Shown: piece after piece, positions 44,457 through 53,507 of the stretch | How the letters are laid out: every line of letters begins with the position of its first letter | Position numbering within the stretch: position 1 is the stretch's first letter | NCBI GenBank assembly: GCA_022843955.1 | Contig: JALHMQ010000015.1 | Location: 1 to 64,000 of the forward strand | DNA length: 64,000 bases | Direction: 5' to 3' | Origin: Burkholderiaceae bacterium | GTDB lineage: Bacteria; Pseudomonadota; Gammaproteobacteria; Burkholderiales; Burkholderiaceae_F | Program-made: the position numbers and the translations under genes | The notes under the pieces: generated by a model | Databases searched by the model: none | The model's input: only the letters and a program-made list of their open reading frames with translations | What the model was told of the DNA's origin: nothing

Positions 44457-46414
44457 CGCATCTTCCAGTCGCTGCCGAGTGCCTGTTCCTGGGCGCTGCG
44501 GCCGTCCTTGAGTAGCGCCAGCGCGCCGGCGTGGTTGGGTTCTGCCTTCAACACCGATTCAGCGCGCGCGATTGTGCACGCGTACTGTTTGGCGGCCAAG
44601 CACGTGCGCCCTTCGCGCAAGGCAACATCGACCCACGCGGGCGCCGCAGCCACGACCACCGGCGCGGGTGTCGGCGCTTCCATAGGAGCTGGGGGTAAGG
44701 GAGTGGTTCGCGGCGGTTCGACGCGTTTGCGCGCGGGTTCAGTCTTTTTAGCGGCAGTCTTGGCTTCGCCACCGGCGCCGTCCTTGGATGTCGCGGTCAC
44801 CACCGGCACCGGTGTCGCGGTAGGCGCCGCCGGCGCCGATGTCGCGGGAGGCGCCGTCGGCGCCGGCAGCGGCTGGATCGGTGCAGGCGATGCAGTGGGC
44901 GTCACGTCAAGCGGCAATCCCACGCCGGTTCCCGGCGCGGATGCTGGCGGCGTCGGCGGCGCGACCCCCTGCGGCGCCGTGAGCGGACCAACCTCGGCCG
45001 ACCCCGGCACTGCTTTGGCCGGTGCGCTGCTACGCGCCAATTGCTGCTCGCTCTTCACCCCCTGCCAGTAGATCGCCGACCACAGCAAGCCAACGATCAA
45101 CACGCCGGCAATCGCGCCGAACATCACCGCCCGCCCCCAGCGCGTCGGCCGAGACGTTGCCGACGGCACAGCCGCCGGCGGGGCGACTGCAGCGGTCTGC
45201 GCACCGGACGATCGCCGCTCGGTGGGTTGCAGCGCTGACGGTGTCGACGTCGACATCGTCGCCTGCGCAAGAGTGCGTGCACCGGTGTGCGGCTGGGTGC
45301 TGGGTGCCTCGCCTGCATCGGCAGCCAACGCCGTCACGCCGTCGGTCACCGTCGAAGCGGCACTGTCAGAGCCCGCCAGCATCGCCCGCCATTGCGCCAC
45401 ATTGCGCGGCCGGTCATCCGGACGCGACGCCAGCACGGCGTCGATCGCCGCCAGGAAGGCCGGGCTGTAGCGGCCCGCAGCCACCTGCGACAGCGGCACC
45501 CAGGCGTCGTGGATCAGGCGGCCGACCGATGGCGGCGGCGGCTTGCCGGTGATCGCTGCGTGGATCACCGCGCCCAACGCGTACAGATCGGTCCACGGCC
45601 CCTGCTTCATGCCGGGGATCTCGTCGTATTGCTCGATCGGCGCGTAGCCGGGCTTCAGGATCACCGTGAGCGCCTGCGTCTGGCCGCCGATCACGCGCCG
45701 TGCCGCGCCGAAGTCCAGCAGCACCGGGCGCGGCGTGCCGGCCACCGAGCCCGGTCCCATCAGCACGTTGTCGGGAGCGATATCGCGATGCAGGCAGTCG
45801 GCCGCGTGCAGCAGCTCGATCGCGTCGAGCAGCGGTACCAGGAGCTTGCGCAGCCACGCTTCGTCGGGCGGCGTCGCCATGGCCTTGAGCGCCTGCTTGA
45901 GCGTGCCACCCTCATACAGCGGCATCGCCATATAGGCGGTGCCGTTGGCCGCCCAGAAGCGGAACACCTTGACCAGCGCCGGATGATCGAACTGCGCCAG
46001 CAGGCGCGCTTCGTTGATGAAGCTCTTCAGGCCGATCTCGAAGGTCTCGCGGTGCTGTTCGGACTTGACCACCACGCGGGTGTCGGCCAGGCGCGAGGCG
46101 AGCGCGCTCGGCATGTACTCCTTGACCGCGACGATTCGTTGCAGCGAGCGGTCATGGGCCCGATAGACGATGCCGAAGCCGCCTTCGCCGATCACGCCGC
46201 TGACGGTGAACTCCGCCAGCTGGGTGCCCACCGGCAGAACATTGGAGCTGGCCTGCTGGACCGGCGCCGTCGCCGCAGGTGGCGCCGTTGGCGACGGGCC
46301 TGCGGCCGCCTGGACGGTCGCCCCGGCCGCTCCGGTCGCGCTGACGCCGGTGACCACCACCGTCAGATCGGGGTCGATCGGTCGTGCCGCGGAGTCGTCG
46401 GAAGCAGAAGTCAT
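44453..46414 (-). CDS. Membrane-anchored Ser/Thr protein kinase
   Basis: A Hanks-type kinase of 653 residues. The glycine loop IGEGGFGIVY (75-84), Lys98 (VAVKEYMP), catalytic His209-Arg-Asp211 and Asp234-Phe-Gly are intact. The loop reads HRDIAPDN, with Ala where HRDLKPEN kinases have Lys. One transmembrane span (about 429-450) is followed by a Pro/Ala-rich periplasmic linker and a short TPR-like end (CLAAKQYACTIARAESVLKAEPNHAGALALL). It leads a three-gene operon with a lipoprotein and an FHA protein. Confidence 0.95.
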   Translation of the reverse strand: MTSASDDSAARPIDPDLTVVVTGVSATGAAGATVQAAAGPSPTAPPAATAPVQQASSNVLPVGTQLAEFTVSGVIGEGGFGIVYRAHDRSLQRIVAVKEYMPSALASRLADTRVVVKSEQHRETFEIGLKSFINEARLLAQFDHPALVKVFRFWAANGTAYMAMPLYEGGTLKQALKAMATPPDEAWLRKLLVPLLDAIELLHAADCLHRDIAPDNVLMGPGSVAGTPRPVLLDFGAARRVIGGQTQALTVILKPGYAPIEQYDEIPGMKQGPWTDLYALGAVIHAAITGKPPPPSVGRLIHDAWVPLSQVAAGRYSPAFLAAIDAVLASRPDDRPRNVAQWRAMLAGSDSAASTVTDGVTALAADAGEAPSTQPHTGARTLAQATMSTSTPSALQPTERRSSGAQTAAVAPPAAVPSATSRPTRWGRAVMFGAIAGVLIVGLLWSAIYWQGVKSEQQLARSSAPAKAVPGSAEVGPLTAPQGVAPPTPPASAPGTGVGLPLDVTPTASPAPIQPLPAPTAPPATSAPAAPTATPVPVVTATSKDGAGGEAKTAAKKTEPARKRVEPPRTTPLPPAPMEAPTPAPVVVAAAPAWVDVALREGRTCLAAKQYACTIARAESVLKAEPNHAGALALLKDGRSAQEQALGSDWKMR

Positions 46415-46557
46415 CGCGGGGCCGCGGCGGCTGCCGCTGTATCGGTGCCGGCCAGTCTAATGCCGCTCTCGTAGAATCGTCCCCGACTTAATCACGTGCC
46501 CGCAGCGCGCATCGCATTTGCCGCGAGCCCGGCCCGACCTGCTGCTCCGGAGACCGC

Positions 46558-47757
46558 ATGAACGCCCCCCACGCGCCCGCCCCCAAGGCCTCTTTCAAGT
46601 GGGATGACCCCCTGCTGCTCGACGCCCAGCTGACCGACGACGAGCGCATGGTGCGCGAGGCGGCGCTGCGTTATGCGCAAGAGAAACTGGCGCCACGCGT
46701 GATCGAGGCGTTCCGCCACGAGACCACCGACCTGGCCATCTTCCGCGAAATGGGTGAGGTCGGCCTGCTCGGCCCCACCATCCCCGCCGCGTATGGCGGA
46801 CCGGAACTGAACTACGTCAGCTACGGATTGATCGCGCGCGAGATCGAGCGCGTCGACAGCGGCTACCGCTCGATGATGAGCGTGCAAAGTTCGCTGGTCA
46901 TGCTGCCGATCTTCGCCTTTGGCTCCGAAGCACAGCGGCAGAAGTATCTGCCCAAGCTGGCGAGTGGCGAGTGGATCGGCTGCTTCGGCTTGACCGAGCC
47001 GAACCACGGGTCCGATCCGGGCAGCATGGAATCGCGCGCACGCACCGCTCCCGGTGGCTACCGGCTCAGTGGTGCGAAGGCCTGGATCAGCAACTCACCA
47101 TTTGCCGACGTGTTCGTGGTGTGGGCCAAGAACGACGCCGGCAAGATCCGCGGCTTCGTCCTCGACAAGGGCATGAAGGGTCTGTCCGCACCGGTCATCA
47201 AGGGCAAGCTTGGCCTGCGTGCCTCGACCACCGGCGAGATCGTGATGGACGACGTGTTCGTGCCCGCCGAGAACGAACTGCCGAACGTCGAAGGCCTCAA
47301 GGGCCCGTTCACGTGCCTGAACTCGGCACGCTACGGCATCGCCTGGGGTGCGTTGGGTGCGGCGGAAGACTGCTGGCACCGCGCCCGCCAGTACGTGCTC
47401 GATCGCAAGCAGTTCGGCCGACCGCTCGCCGCCAACCAGCTGATGCAGAAGAAGCTGGCCGACATGCAGACCGAGATCACGCTCGGCCTGCAGGGCTGCC
47501 TGCGCCTGGGCCGGATGAAGGACGAGGGCACGGCCGCGGTCGAGATCACCAGCATCATGAAGCGCAACTCCTGCGGCAAGGCGCTGGAGATCGCCCGTAC
47601 CGCGCGCGACATGCTCGGCGGCAACGGCATCTCCGACGAGTACGGCGTGATGCGCCACATGGTGAACCTGGAAGCCGTCAACACCTACGAAGGCACGCAC
47701 GACGTGCACGCGCTGATCCTCGGCCGCGCGCAGACCGGCATCTCCGCCTTCACGTAG
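46558..47757 (+). CDS. gcdH: Glutaryl-CoA dehydrogenase
   Basis: A flavin-dependent decarboxylating acyl-CoA dehydrogenase of 399 residues, converting glutaryl-CoA to crotonyl-CoA in lysine, tryptophan and aromatic catabolism. The catalytic Glu378 is in [20 protein letters not shown], a GcdH hallmark. [21 protein letters not shown] and the [14 protein letters not shown] segment support the assignment. The gene is divergent from the kinase operon across 143 bases. Confidence 0.95.
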   Translation: MNAPHAPAPKASFKWDDPLLLDAQLTDDERMVREAALRYAQEKLAPRVIEAFRHETTDLAIFREMGEVGLLGPTIPAAYGGPELNYVSYGLIAREIERVDSGYRSMMSVQSSLVMLPIFAFGSEAQRQKYLPKLASGEWIGCFGLTEPNHGSDPGSMESRARTAPGGYRLSGAKAWISNSPFADVFVVWAKNDAGKIRGFVLDKGMKGLSAPVIKGKLGLRASTTGEIVMDDVFVPAENELPNVEGLKGPFTCLNSARYGIAWGALGAAEDCWHRARQYVLDRKQFGRPLAANQLMQKKLADMQTEITLGLQGCLRLGRMKDEGTAAVEITSIMKRNSCGKALEIARTARDMLGGNGISDEYGVMRHMVNLEAVNTYEGTHDVHALILGRAQTGISAFT

Positions 47758-47776
47758 CCGCGTCCAACGGCGCGCG

Positions 47777-48205
47777 ATGTCCACGCTGCTGTAGGTCACG
47801 CACGTCACGACCTACCGGTATGCGCGGCCGGTGCGTTTCAGCGAGCACCGGGTGATGTTCCGGCCACGGCCGGGGAACGATATCCGCGTGCTGCACGCCG
47901 ACCTCGCGGTGGCGCCGGCCGACGCGCAGGTGCGCTGGCTCAGCGCCGCATTCTCCAGTTCGATCGCGCTCGTGACGCTGCCCACGCCGGCCGACACGCT
48001 GGTGTTCACCGCGCGCGCCGCCCTGATCCGCGTGGCCGTGACCCCCAGTCTGTCCGGCAGTTACACCGGTGCCGCCGGCGATGCGCTCGGCATGGATGTG
48101 CAGGTGACCGTGCGCAAGCTGGGCACCCTGCCCGACTTCCTCAGCGACGGCACCTTGAACAAGGCCGCGGCGTGGCTGATCGGCAAGCTCGGGCGACTCA
48201 AGTAG
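47777..48205 (+). pseudogene. Broken gene with transglutaminase-like N-terminal domain
   Basis: An in-frame ATG at 47777 is followed by TAG at codon 6 (47792), after which the same frame continues with VTHVTTYRYARPVRFSEHRVMFRPR. That is the characteristic start of the bacterial transglutaminase-like N domain. The domain runs to about PADTLVFTARAALI and then changes to an unrecognised tail ending LNKAAAWLIGKLGRLK; the catalytic transglutaminase core is absent. The only start after the stop is GTG 47831, which removes part of the first strand. It looks like a truncated, nonsense-mutated remnant. Confidence 0.6.
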
Positions 48206-48380
48206 CGCAGCGTGCACGACAGAGCTTGCGCGACGGCGTGCGCACCGCGACGCTTGCGGCAGGCTCACCGCGGTAGATCGACCGCCGCACGCAGCGCTCA
48301 GGCTTCACCTGGCGCCACGGCGCTCGTACCATCCGCTCAATGCAACCGATGGCGTGTGCCCGCGCCGCGCCCTGACCGCC

Positions 48381-49742
48381 ATGCGCGGCCTCATGTTCGG
48401 CCTGTTGACGCTCACCGCCACCTGCGTGACCGCGCAGCCGGCGGTCTCGCGCGTGGATGAACTGATTGCCACCCGCATTGCTGGCGACCGCAGCAACGTG
48501 TGCGTGCAGGCGGCGCGCGTCGATCTCGCTGCCTTGCCCACGGTGGTGGTCGGCAGCGGCTGCGCAACAGCGCGCAGCGACGCTCCCGCGCCCGATGCGC
48601 GCTTCGAGATCGGCTCGATCAGCAAGGGCCTGGTGGGCCTGCTGGCGGCCGAGATGGCGGCGCGCGGCGAACTGCGGTTCGACGAGCCACTGCAGGCGCT
48701 GCTGCCGAAGGGCACCACCGCGCCGACGTTCGAAGGCCAGCCGATCCTGCTGGCCGACCTGCTCACGCATACCGCCGGCCTGCCCGCCTTGCCAGTCCAG
48801 TTCCGCCCGGCCAACGGCGCCGACCCCTACGCCGACCTGCGCGCCGAGGTCATCTACGACTCGCTCGGCAAGATCAAGCTCGCTGTAGCACCGGGCACGC
48901 GCTACGCGTACTCGAACTGGGCGTTCCTGATGCTCTCCGACCTCTTGGCGCAGCGCGCCGGCCAGCCGTTCGACCAGTTGCTCAGCGAGCGGGTGCTGCG
49001 GCCCCTGGGCATGACCGACACAGTGGTGGCGCGCAACGAGCGACTGGTGCGCGGTCGCATGGCCAACGGCCAGCCCGCGGCGACCTGGAACGTGCCGGTG
49101 GCTTACGCCGGTGCAGGCGGCGTCCGCTCCACGCTCGACGACATGATCAAGTTGGCGCGCGCTCTGATGGGCGAGGTGCCCGACGCCGCGCCTGCATCGC
49201 TGCGCCGCGCGCTGCAGGACGCGCCCAAGGCGCTGCGATCTGCCAATCCGCGCATCGACGTCGGCGCCGCCTGGCATACCGTCAAGCGCGACGATGGCGT
49301 GCGGCTCACGTACCACAGCGGCATGACGGCCGGCTTCTCCGCCTCGATCGTGTTCGATGCAGCCACGCGCCACGCCGGCATCGTGCTGGCCGATGCGGCG
49401 GGCGGGTTCGAGGATATTGCCGTGCGCCTGATCGATGGCAAGCAGCCGCTGGCGGCGCCAGCGCGCCCGGTGACCCTCGACCGCGCGGCCGCCGAGCACG
49501 CCGCGGGGCGGTACGAACTGAAGCCCGGCTTCGTCCTCACGCTCGCCGTGGACGGCGACCGTCTCTACGCTCAGGCCACCGGGCAGGGCCGCTTCGAACT
49601 GCTGCAGGACGCTCGCGGCGACTACTACGCCACCGTCGCCGACATCCTGATCCGCATGCAGCGCAGCCCCACCGGCCCGGCCAGCAGCCTCACGCTGTTC
49701 CAGGGTGGTGCGGCATTGCCGGCGAAGCGCTTGGCAGACTGA
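48381..49742 (+). CDS. Serine hydrolase, class C beta-lactamase/esterase family
   Basis: An exported penicillin-binding-protein-like serine hydrolase of 453 residues. The signal peptide ends near TAQP. Catalytic motifs are Ser79-Ile-Ser-Lys82 (SxxK), Tyr177-Ser-Asn179 (YxN) and His312-Ser-Gly (the KTG equivalent). The His-Ser-Gly triad and the C-terminal lipocalin-like extension (AAGRYELKPGFVLTLAVDGDRLYAQATGQG) favour an esterase or peptidase over a true AmpC. Resistance activity cannot be claimed from sequence. Confidence 0.92.
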   Translation: MRGLMFGLLTLTATCVTAQPAVSRVDELIATRIAGDRSNVCVQAARVDLAALPTVVVGSGCATARSDAPAPDARFEIGSISKGLVGLLAAEMAARGELRFDEPLQALLPKGTTAPTFEGQPILLADLLTHTAGLPALPVQFRPANGADPYADLRAEVIYDSLGKIKLAVAPGTRYAYSNWAFLMLSDLLAQRAGQPFDQLLSERVLRPLGMTDTVVARNERLVRGRMANGQPAATWNVPVAYAGAGGVRSTLDDMIKLARALMGEVPDAAPASLRRALQDAPKALRSANPRIDVGAAWHTVKRDDGVRLTYHSGMTAGFSASIVFDAATRHAGIVLADAAGGFEDIAVRLIDGKQPLAAPARPVTLDRAAAEHAAGRYELKPGFVLTLAVDGDRLYAQATGQGRFELLQDARGDYYATVADILIRMQRSPTGPASSLTLFQGGAALPAKRLAD

Positions 49743-49838
49743 TCGTTGGGTGCTGGGAGGCGGGAGGCGGGCTGCCCGCGTTCCGAAACCGGTGACGCGG
49801 GTGAAGCGTGCGCGGAGAGATCCCGCGCTTGAGCCGCA

Positions 49839-51029
49839 TCAGCGCTGCGCGTCGCCGCCCGTGGTCGGCCCACCGCTGTCCGGACCACGCGAATCCGCAC
49901 CTCGTTCGTCGACCGCCTGCGCCTGCTGTCCGCTCGTCGCCGGCCCCTGGGTATCCGGTCCGCGCTCGCCGCCCACATCGTTCGCAGGCTCAGTCGCATC
50001 CGCGCGATGACGCGCCGCCACCAGGCGCCGCAGCGTCATGTCGACGTCGCCCAGTTCCAGTTCGATCGCCAGCAGGCGCTTCACGCAGTGCGAAATCTGG
50101 TACTCATCGGTCATGCCGATGCCGCCGTGCATCTGGATCGACTCCTGCCCGATGCGCCGGAACGCGCGGTGTGCCATCACCTGCGCGGCGTCGAGCAGGC
50201 GCGCGCCGTCGGCGCTGCCGACCCGGTGGGCCGCCGCCAGCATGAGGGCGCAGACCTGCTCGTGCAGGATCAGGCAGTCAGCCATCCGATGCGCCAGCGC
50301 CTGGAAGCGGCCGATCGGCTGGCCGAACTGGCGCCGCGTGCGCAGGTAGTCGATGGTCACGTCGAGCATCGCCTTGGCCAGCCCGCTGCCTTCGGCAATG
50401 CGACCGATGCGCGCCGCCTGATCGCCGGCACGCCAGGCCAGGCGCGCCTGATCTGCCTCAGCCAGCGTGAACACCGATGCAATGGGGCAGCGCACGCGAC
50501 CGGACGCGGTGCCGTCGAACTGGCGCCAGAACACCTTGCGTCCGCCCGGCGTGAGCGCGAGCAGCAGCTTGTCATCGACCAGCGCGAGCACGCCATCGGC
50601 GTAGCAGATATGGTGCGCCTCGACGATCAGCACGTCGCCGCGCCAGCCGGCGCGATGCGCCGGCACCATGATCTTGTGGCCGCTGGCGATCGAGCGCAGG
50701 GCGGTATCGCGCGCGGCCTCCGGCGGGCAGCCGGCCAGCATGGTCGCGGCCGACATCGCACAGTCGATGAACGGTTCGAGCAGCCAGCCGCGTCCGAGCG
50801 CCTGCGCGACCAGGGCGGCATCGAGCATCGACTGTTCGGAGCCGCCGTGCGCCTGCGGCACCAGCATGCCGACCAGGCCCAGCTCGGCGAAATCGGCCCA
50901 CAGCTTGGGCCAGGCCTGCGGCAGCTGGCGCGCCTGCTCGCGCCGCGCGTCAAACGTGCAACGCTGCTTGACCAGCCGCTCGCAGCTGGCCACCAGCATC
51001 GACTGCTCGTGGGTCAGGTCGAAGTCCAT
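49839..51029 (-). CDS. Acyl-CoA dehydrogenase, small-subunit type
   Basis: A 396-residue ACAD-fold protein paired with the next gene. The N-terminus MDFDLTHEQSMLVASCERLV and the C-terminal QMHGGIGMTDEYQISHCVKRLL match the smaller subunits of heteromeric acyl-CoA dehydrogenases (PimD/IpdE2 type). The usual catalytic Glu (YEG) is absent. The last 45 residues are an unusual Gly/Asp/Gln/Pro-rich tail with repeated GPD motifs. The start was set at 51029; a GTG at 51065 is possible. It follows its partner after 59 bases. Confidence 0.88.
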   Translation of the reverse strand: MDFDLTHEQSMLVASCERLVKQRCTFDARREQARQLPQAWPKLWADFAELGLVGMLVPQAHGGSEQSMLDAALVAQALGRGWLLEPFIDCAMSAATMLAGCPPEAARDTALRSIASGHKIMVPAHRAGWRGDVLIVEAHHICYADGVLALVDDKLLLALTPGGRKVFWRQFDGTASGRVRCPIASVFTLAEADQARLAWRAGDQAARIGRIAEGSGLAKAMLDVTIDYLRTRRQFGQPIGRFQALAHRMADCLILHEQVCALMLAAAHRVGSADGARLLDAAQVMAHRAFRRIGQESIQMHGGIGMTDEYQISHCVKRLLAIELELGDVDMTLRRLVAARHRADATEPANDVGGERGPDTQGPATSGQQAQAVDERGADSRGPDSGGPTTGGDAQR

Positions 51030-51088
51030 CCCATCGCCCGGTTCAACGTCGCGTTCCTTCTTCACCGCCGCCGTCCCTCGTGCGCGCC

Positions 51089-52264
51089 CTACAGACCAAG
51101 CACATGCTTGACCAGGATGTTGCGCTGGATCTCGTTGGAGCCGCCGTAGATCGACAGCTTGCGCAGGTTGAGATAGGCGGCTGCCGGCGGGGGCATCACC
51201 CAGCGACCCGGCGGCTCGGTGTCCAGGTCGCAGCGCAGTGCGTCGATCCCCTGCATCTCCATCGTCAGCTCGCTGATCTGCTGCAGGATCTCCGAGCCCT
51301 TGATCTTGAGCATCGACGACAGCGGGCCGGGGCTCGTGCCCTTGGCGGCCTGCGTCAGCACCCGCAGCTGCATCATCTCCAGCGCGGTCAGTTCCACCTC
51401 GACCTCGGCTAGGCGGGCGGCGAACAGCGTGTCGTCGATCAGCGGCCGCCCATGGCGCCGCAGTTCGCGCGCCAGGCGCCAGGCGCGCGCCAGTTCGCGC
51501 TTGCTGATGCCGACGTTGGCGATGTTGGTGCGTTCGTGCTCGAGCAGGTACTTGGCGATCGTCCAGCCCTGGTTCTCCGCGCCCACGCGCTGGTCGACCG
51601 GCACCTCGACGTCGTCGAGGAACACGTCATTCACCTCGGCGCCGCCTTCGAGCAGGGCGATCGGCCGCACCGTGACACCACGCGCCTGCATGTCGATCAG
51701 CAGGAAGCTGATGCCGTCCTGCTTGCGCGCTTCAGGATCAGTGCGCACCAGCGCGAACATCCAGTTTGCATGCTGTGCCAGCGTGGTCCAGGTCTTCTGG
51801 CCGTTGACGACGTAGTGGTCAACCTTGAGATAGGCGCGCGTCGTCACGCCGGCCAGGTCGCTGCCCGCGCCCGGCTCCGAATAACCCTGGCACCACCAGT
51901 CGGCCGCACTGATGATGCGCGGCAGGAAGCGCAGCTTCTGCGCCTCGGTACCAAAGCGCATCAGCACCGGGCCGACCATGCGCAGACCGAACGGCAACTG
52001 GCGCGGCGCACCGGCCAGCGCGCATTCCTCGTCGAAGATGTGCTGCTCGATCGGGTCCCAGCCGGGGCCGCCCCATTCCAGCGGCCAGCTCGGCGCGCCC
52101 CAGCCCTTGGCGTGCAGGATCTTCTGCCAGCCTTCGGTCTGCTCGCGCGTCACGTGCTCGCCCTGCTCCACCGTCTCGCGCAGCTCGGCCGGCAGCGCGG
52201 TGCGCAACCAGGCACGCACGTCGCTGCGAAACGCGTCCTGCTCGGCGGTGAAGTTCAGGTCCAT
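51089..52264 (-). CDS. Acyl-CoA dehydrogenase, large-subunit type
   Basis: A 391-residue flavin acyl-CoA dehydrogenase. The start at 52264 gives MDLNFTAEQDAFRSDVRAWL. WCQGYSEPGAGSDLAGVTTRA is the FAD/substrate loop, and the end IYGGSNEIQRNILVKHVLGL has Gly in place of the usual YEG glutamate. This pattern is seen in large subunits such as PimC. With the downstream gene it probably forms an alpha2beta2 dehydrogenase for dicarboxylic or ring-derived acyl-CoAs. Confidence 0.92.
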   Translation of the reverse strand: MDLNFTAEQDAFRSDVRAWLRTALPAELRETVEQGEHVTREQTEGWQKILHAKGWGAPSWPLEWGGPGWDPIEQHIFDEECALAGAPRQLPFGLRMVGPVLMRFGTEAQKLRFLPRIISAADWWCQGYSEPGAGSDLAGVTTRAYLKVDHYVVNGQKTWTTLAQHANWMFALVRTDPEARKQDGISFLLIDMQARGVTVRPIALLEGGAEVNDVFLDDVEVPVDQRVGAENQGWTIAKYLLEHERTNIANVGISKRELARAWRLARELRRHGRPLIDDTLFAARLAEVEVELTALEMMQLRVLTQAAKGTSPGPLSSMLKIKGSEILQQISELTMEMQGIDALRCDLDTEPPGRWVMPPPAAAYLNLRKLSIYGGSNEIQRNILVKHVLGL

Positions 52265-52375
52265 CAAGGTCTCGCTGGGGGTCTGACGGCGGGCGACACG
52301 ACCGTAACAGTACCGGGTCGGGCAAAGCTGGCGCGCAACGGCTGATTGTCGGGGCGCCGCTACACTGGCCGCGCC

Positions 52376-53161
52376 ATGACGATCGGCTTCATCGACATCG
52401 GGTCCGAGCGGCTCGAGACACTGCGCATCGCCCCCGGTCGGCCCGGTCGCACGCTGGTGTTCCTGCACGAAGGCCTGGGGTCGGTCGCCGCCTGGCGCGA
52501 CTTTCCGCAGCGGCTGTGCGATCGCCTCGACGCGCCGGGTCTCATCTACTCGCGCCGCGGCTACGGCCAATCGTCACCGCTGGCGCAATCGCGGGGCACC
52601 GACTACCTGCATCGCGAAGCGCAGGTCGTGCTGCCGGCGGTGCTGGCGGCGCTTGACCTGCGCGCACCGCTGCTCGTCGGCCACAGCGACGGTGGCTCAA
52701 TCGCGCTGCTGCATGCAGCCCAACCCGAGTCCCCGCATGCACCAGCGGCGATCGCAGTGCTGGCACCCCACGTGCTCGTGGAAGAGGTGACGCTGGAGGG
52801 GATTCGCGCCGCGCTGCTCGCCTGGAACATCGGCGGGCCGGCCGGCAAGCTGCAGTCGATGCTCGCCCAGCACCATGCCGACGCCGCCGCGGCGTTCTTC
52901 GGCTGGAACGACGCCTGGCTGGCACCGGACTTTCGCCACTGGAACATCGAGCGCGAGATCGCTGCCGTGCGCTGCCCGGTGCTGGCCATCCAGGGATATC
53001 AGGACCAGTACGCCAGCATGGAGCAACTCGATCGAATCGCCCGGTCGGTGCGCGGGTCGTGTCAACTGCTCAAGCTCGATGCCTGTGGCCACACGCCGCA
53101 GCGCGACCAGCCGGAGGCCGTGGCGGCAGCGATCGAGGCGCTGTATCGGGACCTGGCGTGA
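52376..53161 (+). CDS. Alpha/beta hydrolase
   Basis: A soluble 261-residue alpha/beta hydrolase. The oxyanion region is VFLHEGLGSVAAWRDFP, the nucleophile is Ser104 in GHSDGG, the acid lies near QGYQDQYAS and the His is in DACGHTPQRDQP. It resembles MenH- or BioH-like small hydrolases but cannot be placed. It is divergent from the acyl-CoA dehydrogenase pair, and its stop overlaps the SemiSWEET GTG start (GTGA). Confidence 0.9.
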   Translation: MTIGFIDIGSERLETLRIAPGRPGRTLVFLHEGLGSVAAWRDFPQRLCDRLDAPGLIYSRRGYGQSSPLAQSRGTDYLHREAQVVLPAVLAALDLRAPLLVGHSDGGSIALLHAAQPESPHAPAAIAVLAPHVLVEEVTLEGIRAALLAWNIGGPAGKLQSMLAQHHADAAAAFFGWNDAWLAPDFRHWNIEREIAAVRCPVLAIQGYQDQYASMEQLDRIARSVRGSCQLLKLDACGHTPQRDQPEAVAAAIEALYRDLA

Positions 53162-53421
53162 GCGATCTGACGGATCTCGTCGGCTACGCCGCCGCCAGCC
53201 TCACCACGATCGCCTTCGTGCCGCAGGCATGGAAGATCTGGACCACGCGCTCGGCGGCGGGTGTGTCGTTGCGCATGTACGGCATCTTCACGCTCGGCGT
53301 CGCCCTGTGGCTCGCCTACGGGCTGCTGCTCGGCGCCTGGCCGATCATCGTTGCCAACACGGTCACGCTGGTGCTGGCGTTGTTCATCCTGGCAATGAGG
53401 ATCCGGCTCGGCGGCGGTTGA
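53158..53421 (+). CDS. SemiSWEET sugar transporter
   Basis: An 87-residue triple-helix-bundle protein of the MtN3/PQ-loop family. It has three transmembrane helices, the PQ motif in FVPQAWKIWTTRSAAGVSLRMY and the Asn in the third helix (IVANTVTLVLALFILAMRIR). SemiSWEETs dimerise to carry sugars. It starts at a GTG overlapping the hydrolase stop, so the two are coupled. Confidence 0.93.
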   Translation: MSDLTDLVGYAAASLTTIAFVPQAWKIWTTRSAAGVSLRMYGIFTLGVALWLAYGLLLGAWPIIVANTVTLVLALFILAMRIRLGGG

Positions 53422-53443
53422 ATCAGTTGAAGCCGCCAAAGCA

Positions 53444-53465
53444 AACGGCGCCCGCGGGCGCCGTT
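53444..53465. terminator. Bidirectional terminator hairpin
   Basis: A perfect 22-bp palindrome (AACGGCGCCCG / CGGGCGCCGTT) lies between the convergent SemiSWEET and GDSL lipoprotein genes. A short A run precedes it and a T-rich stretch (GTTGTGCTTG) follows. It probably ends both transcripts. Confidence 0.8.
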
Positions 53466-53507
53466 GTGCTTGCACTGCTGCGAGCAGTCGATCAACGCCA
53501 GCGGCGG

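Noticed and set aside
42623-46414. Part of a full type VI secretion cluster
   Set aside because: Only the FHA and kinase components are present. No tss structural gene is found on either side within the window.
48381-49742. Antibiotic-resistance beta-lactamase
   Set aside because: The KTG equivalent is His-Ser-Gly and the C-terminal extension is that of esterase/peptidase relatives. Sequence alone does not support a resistance call.
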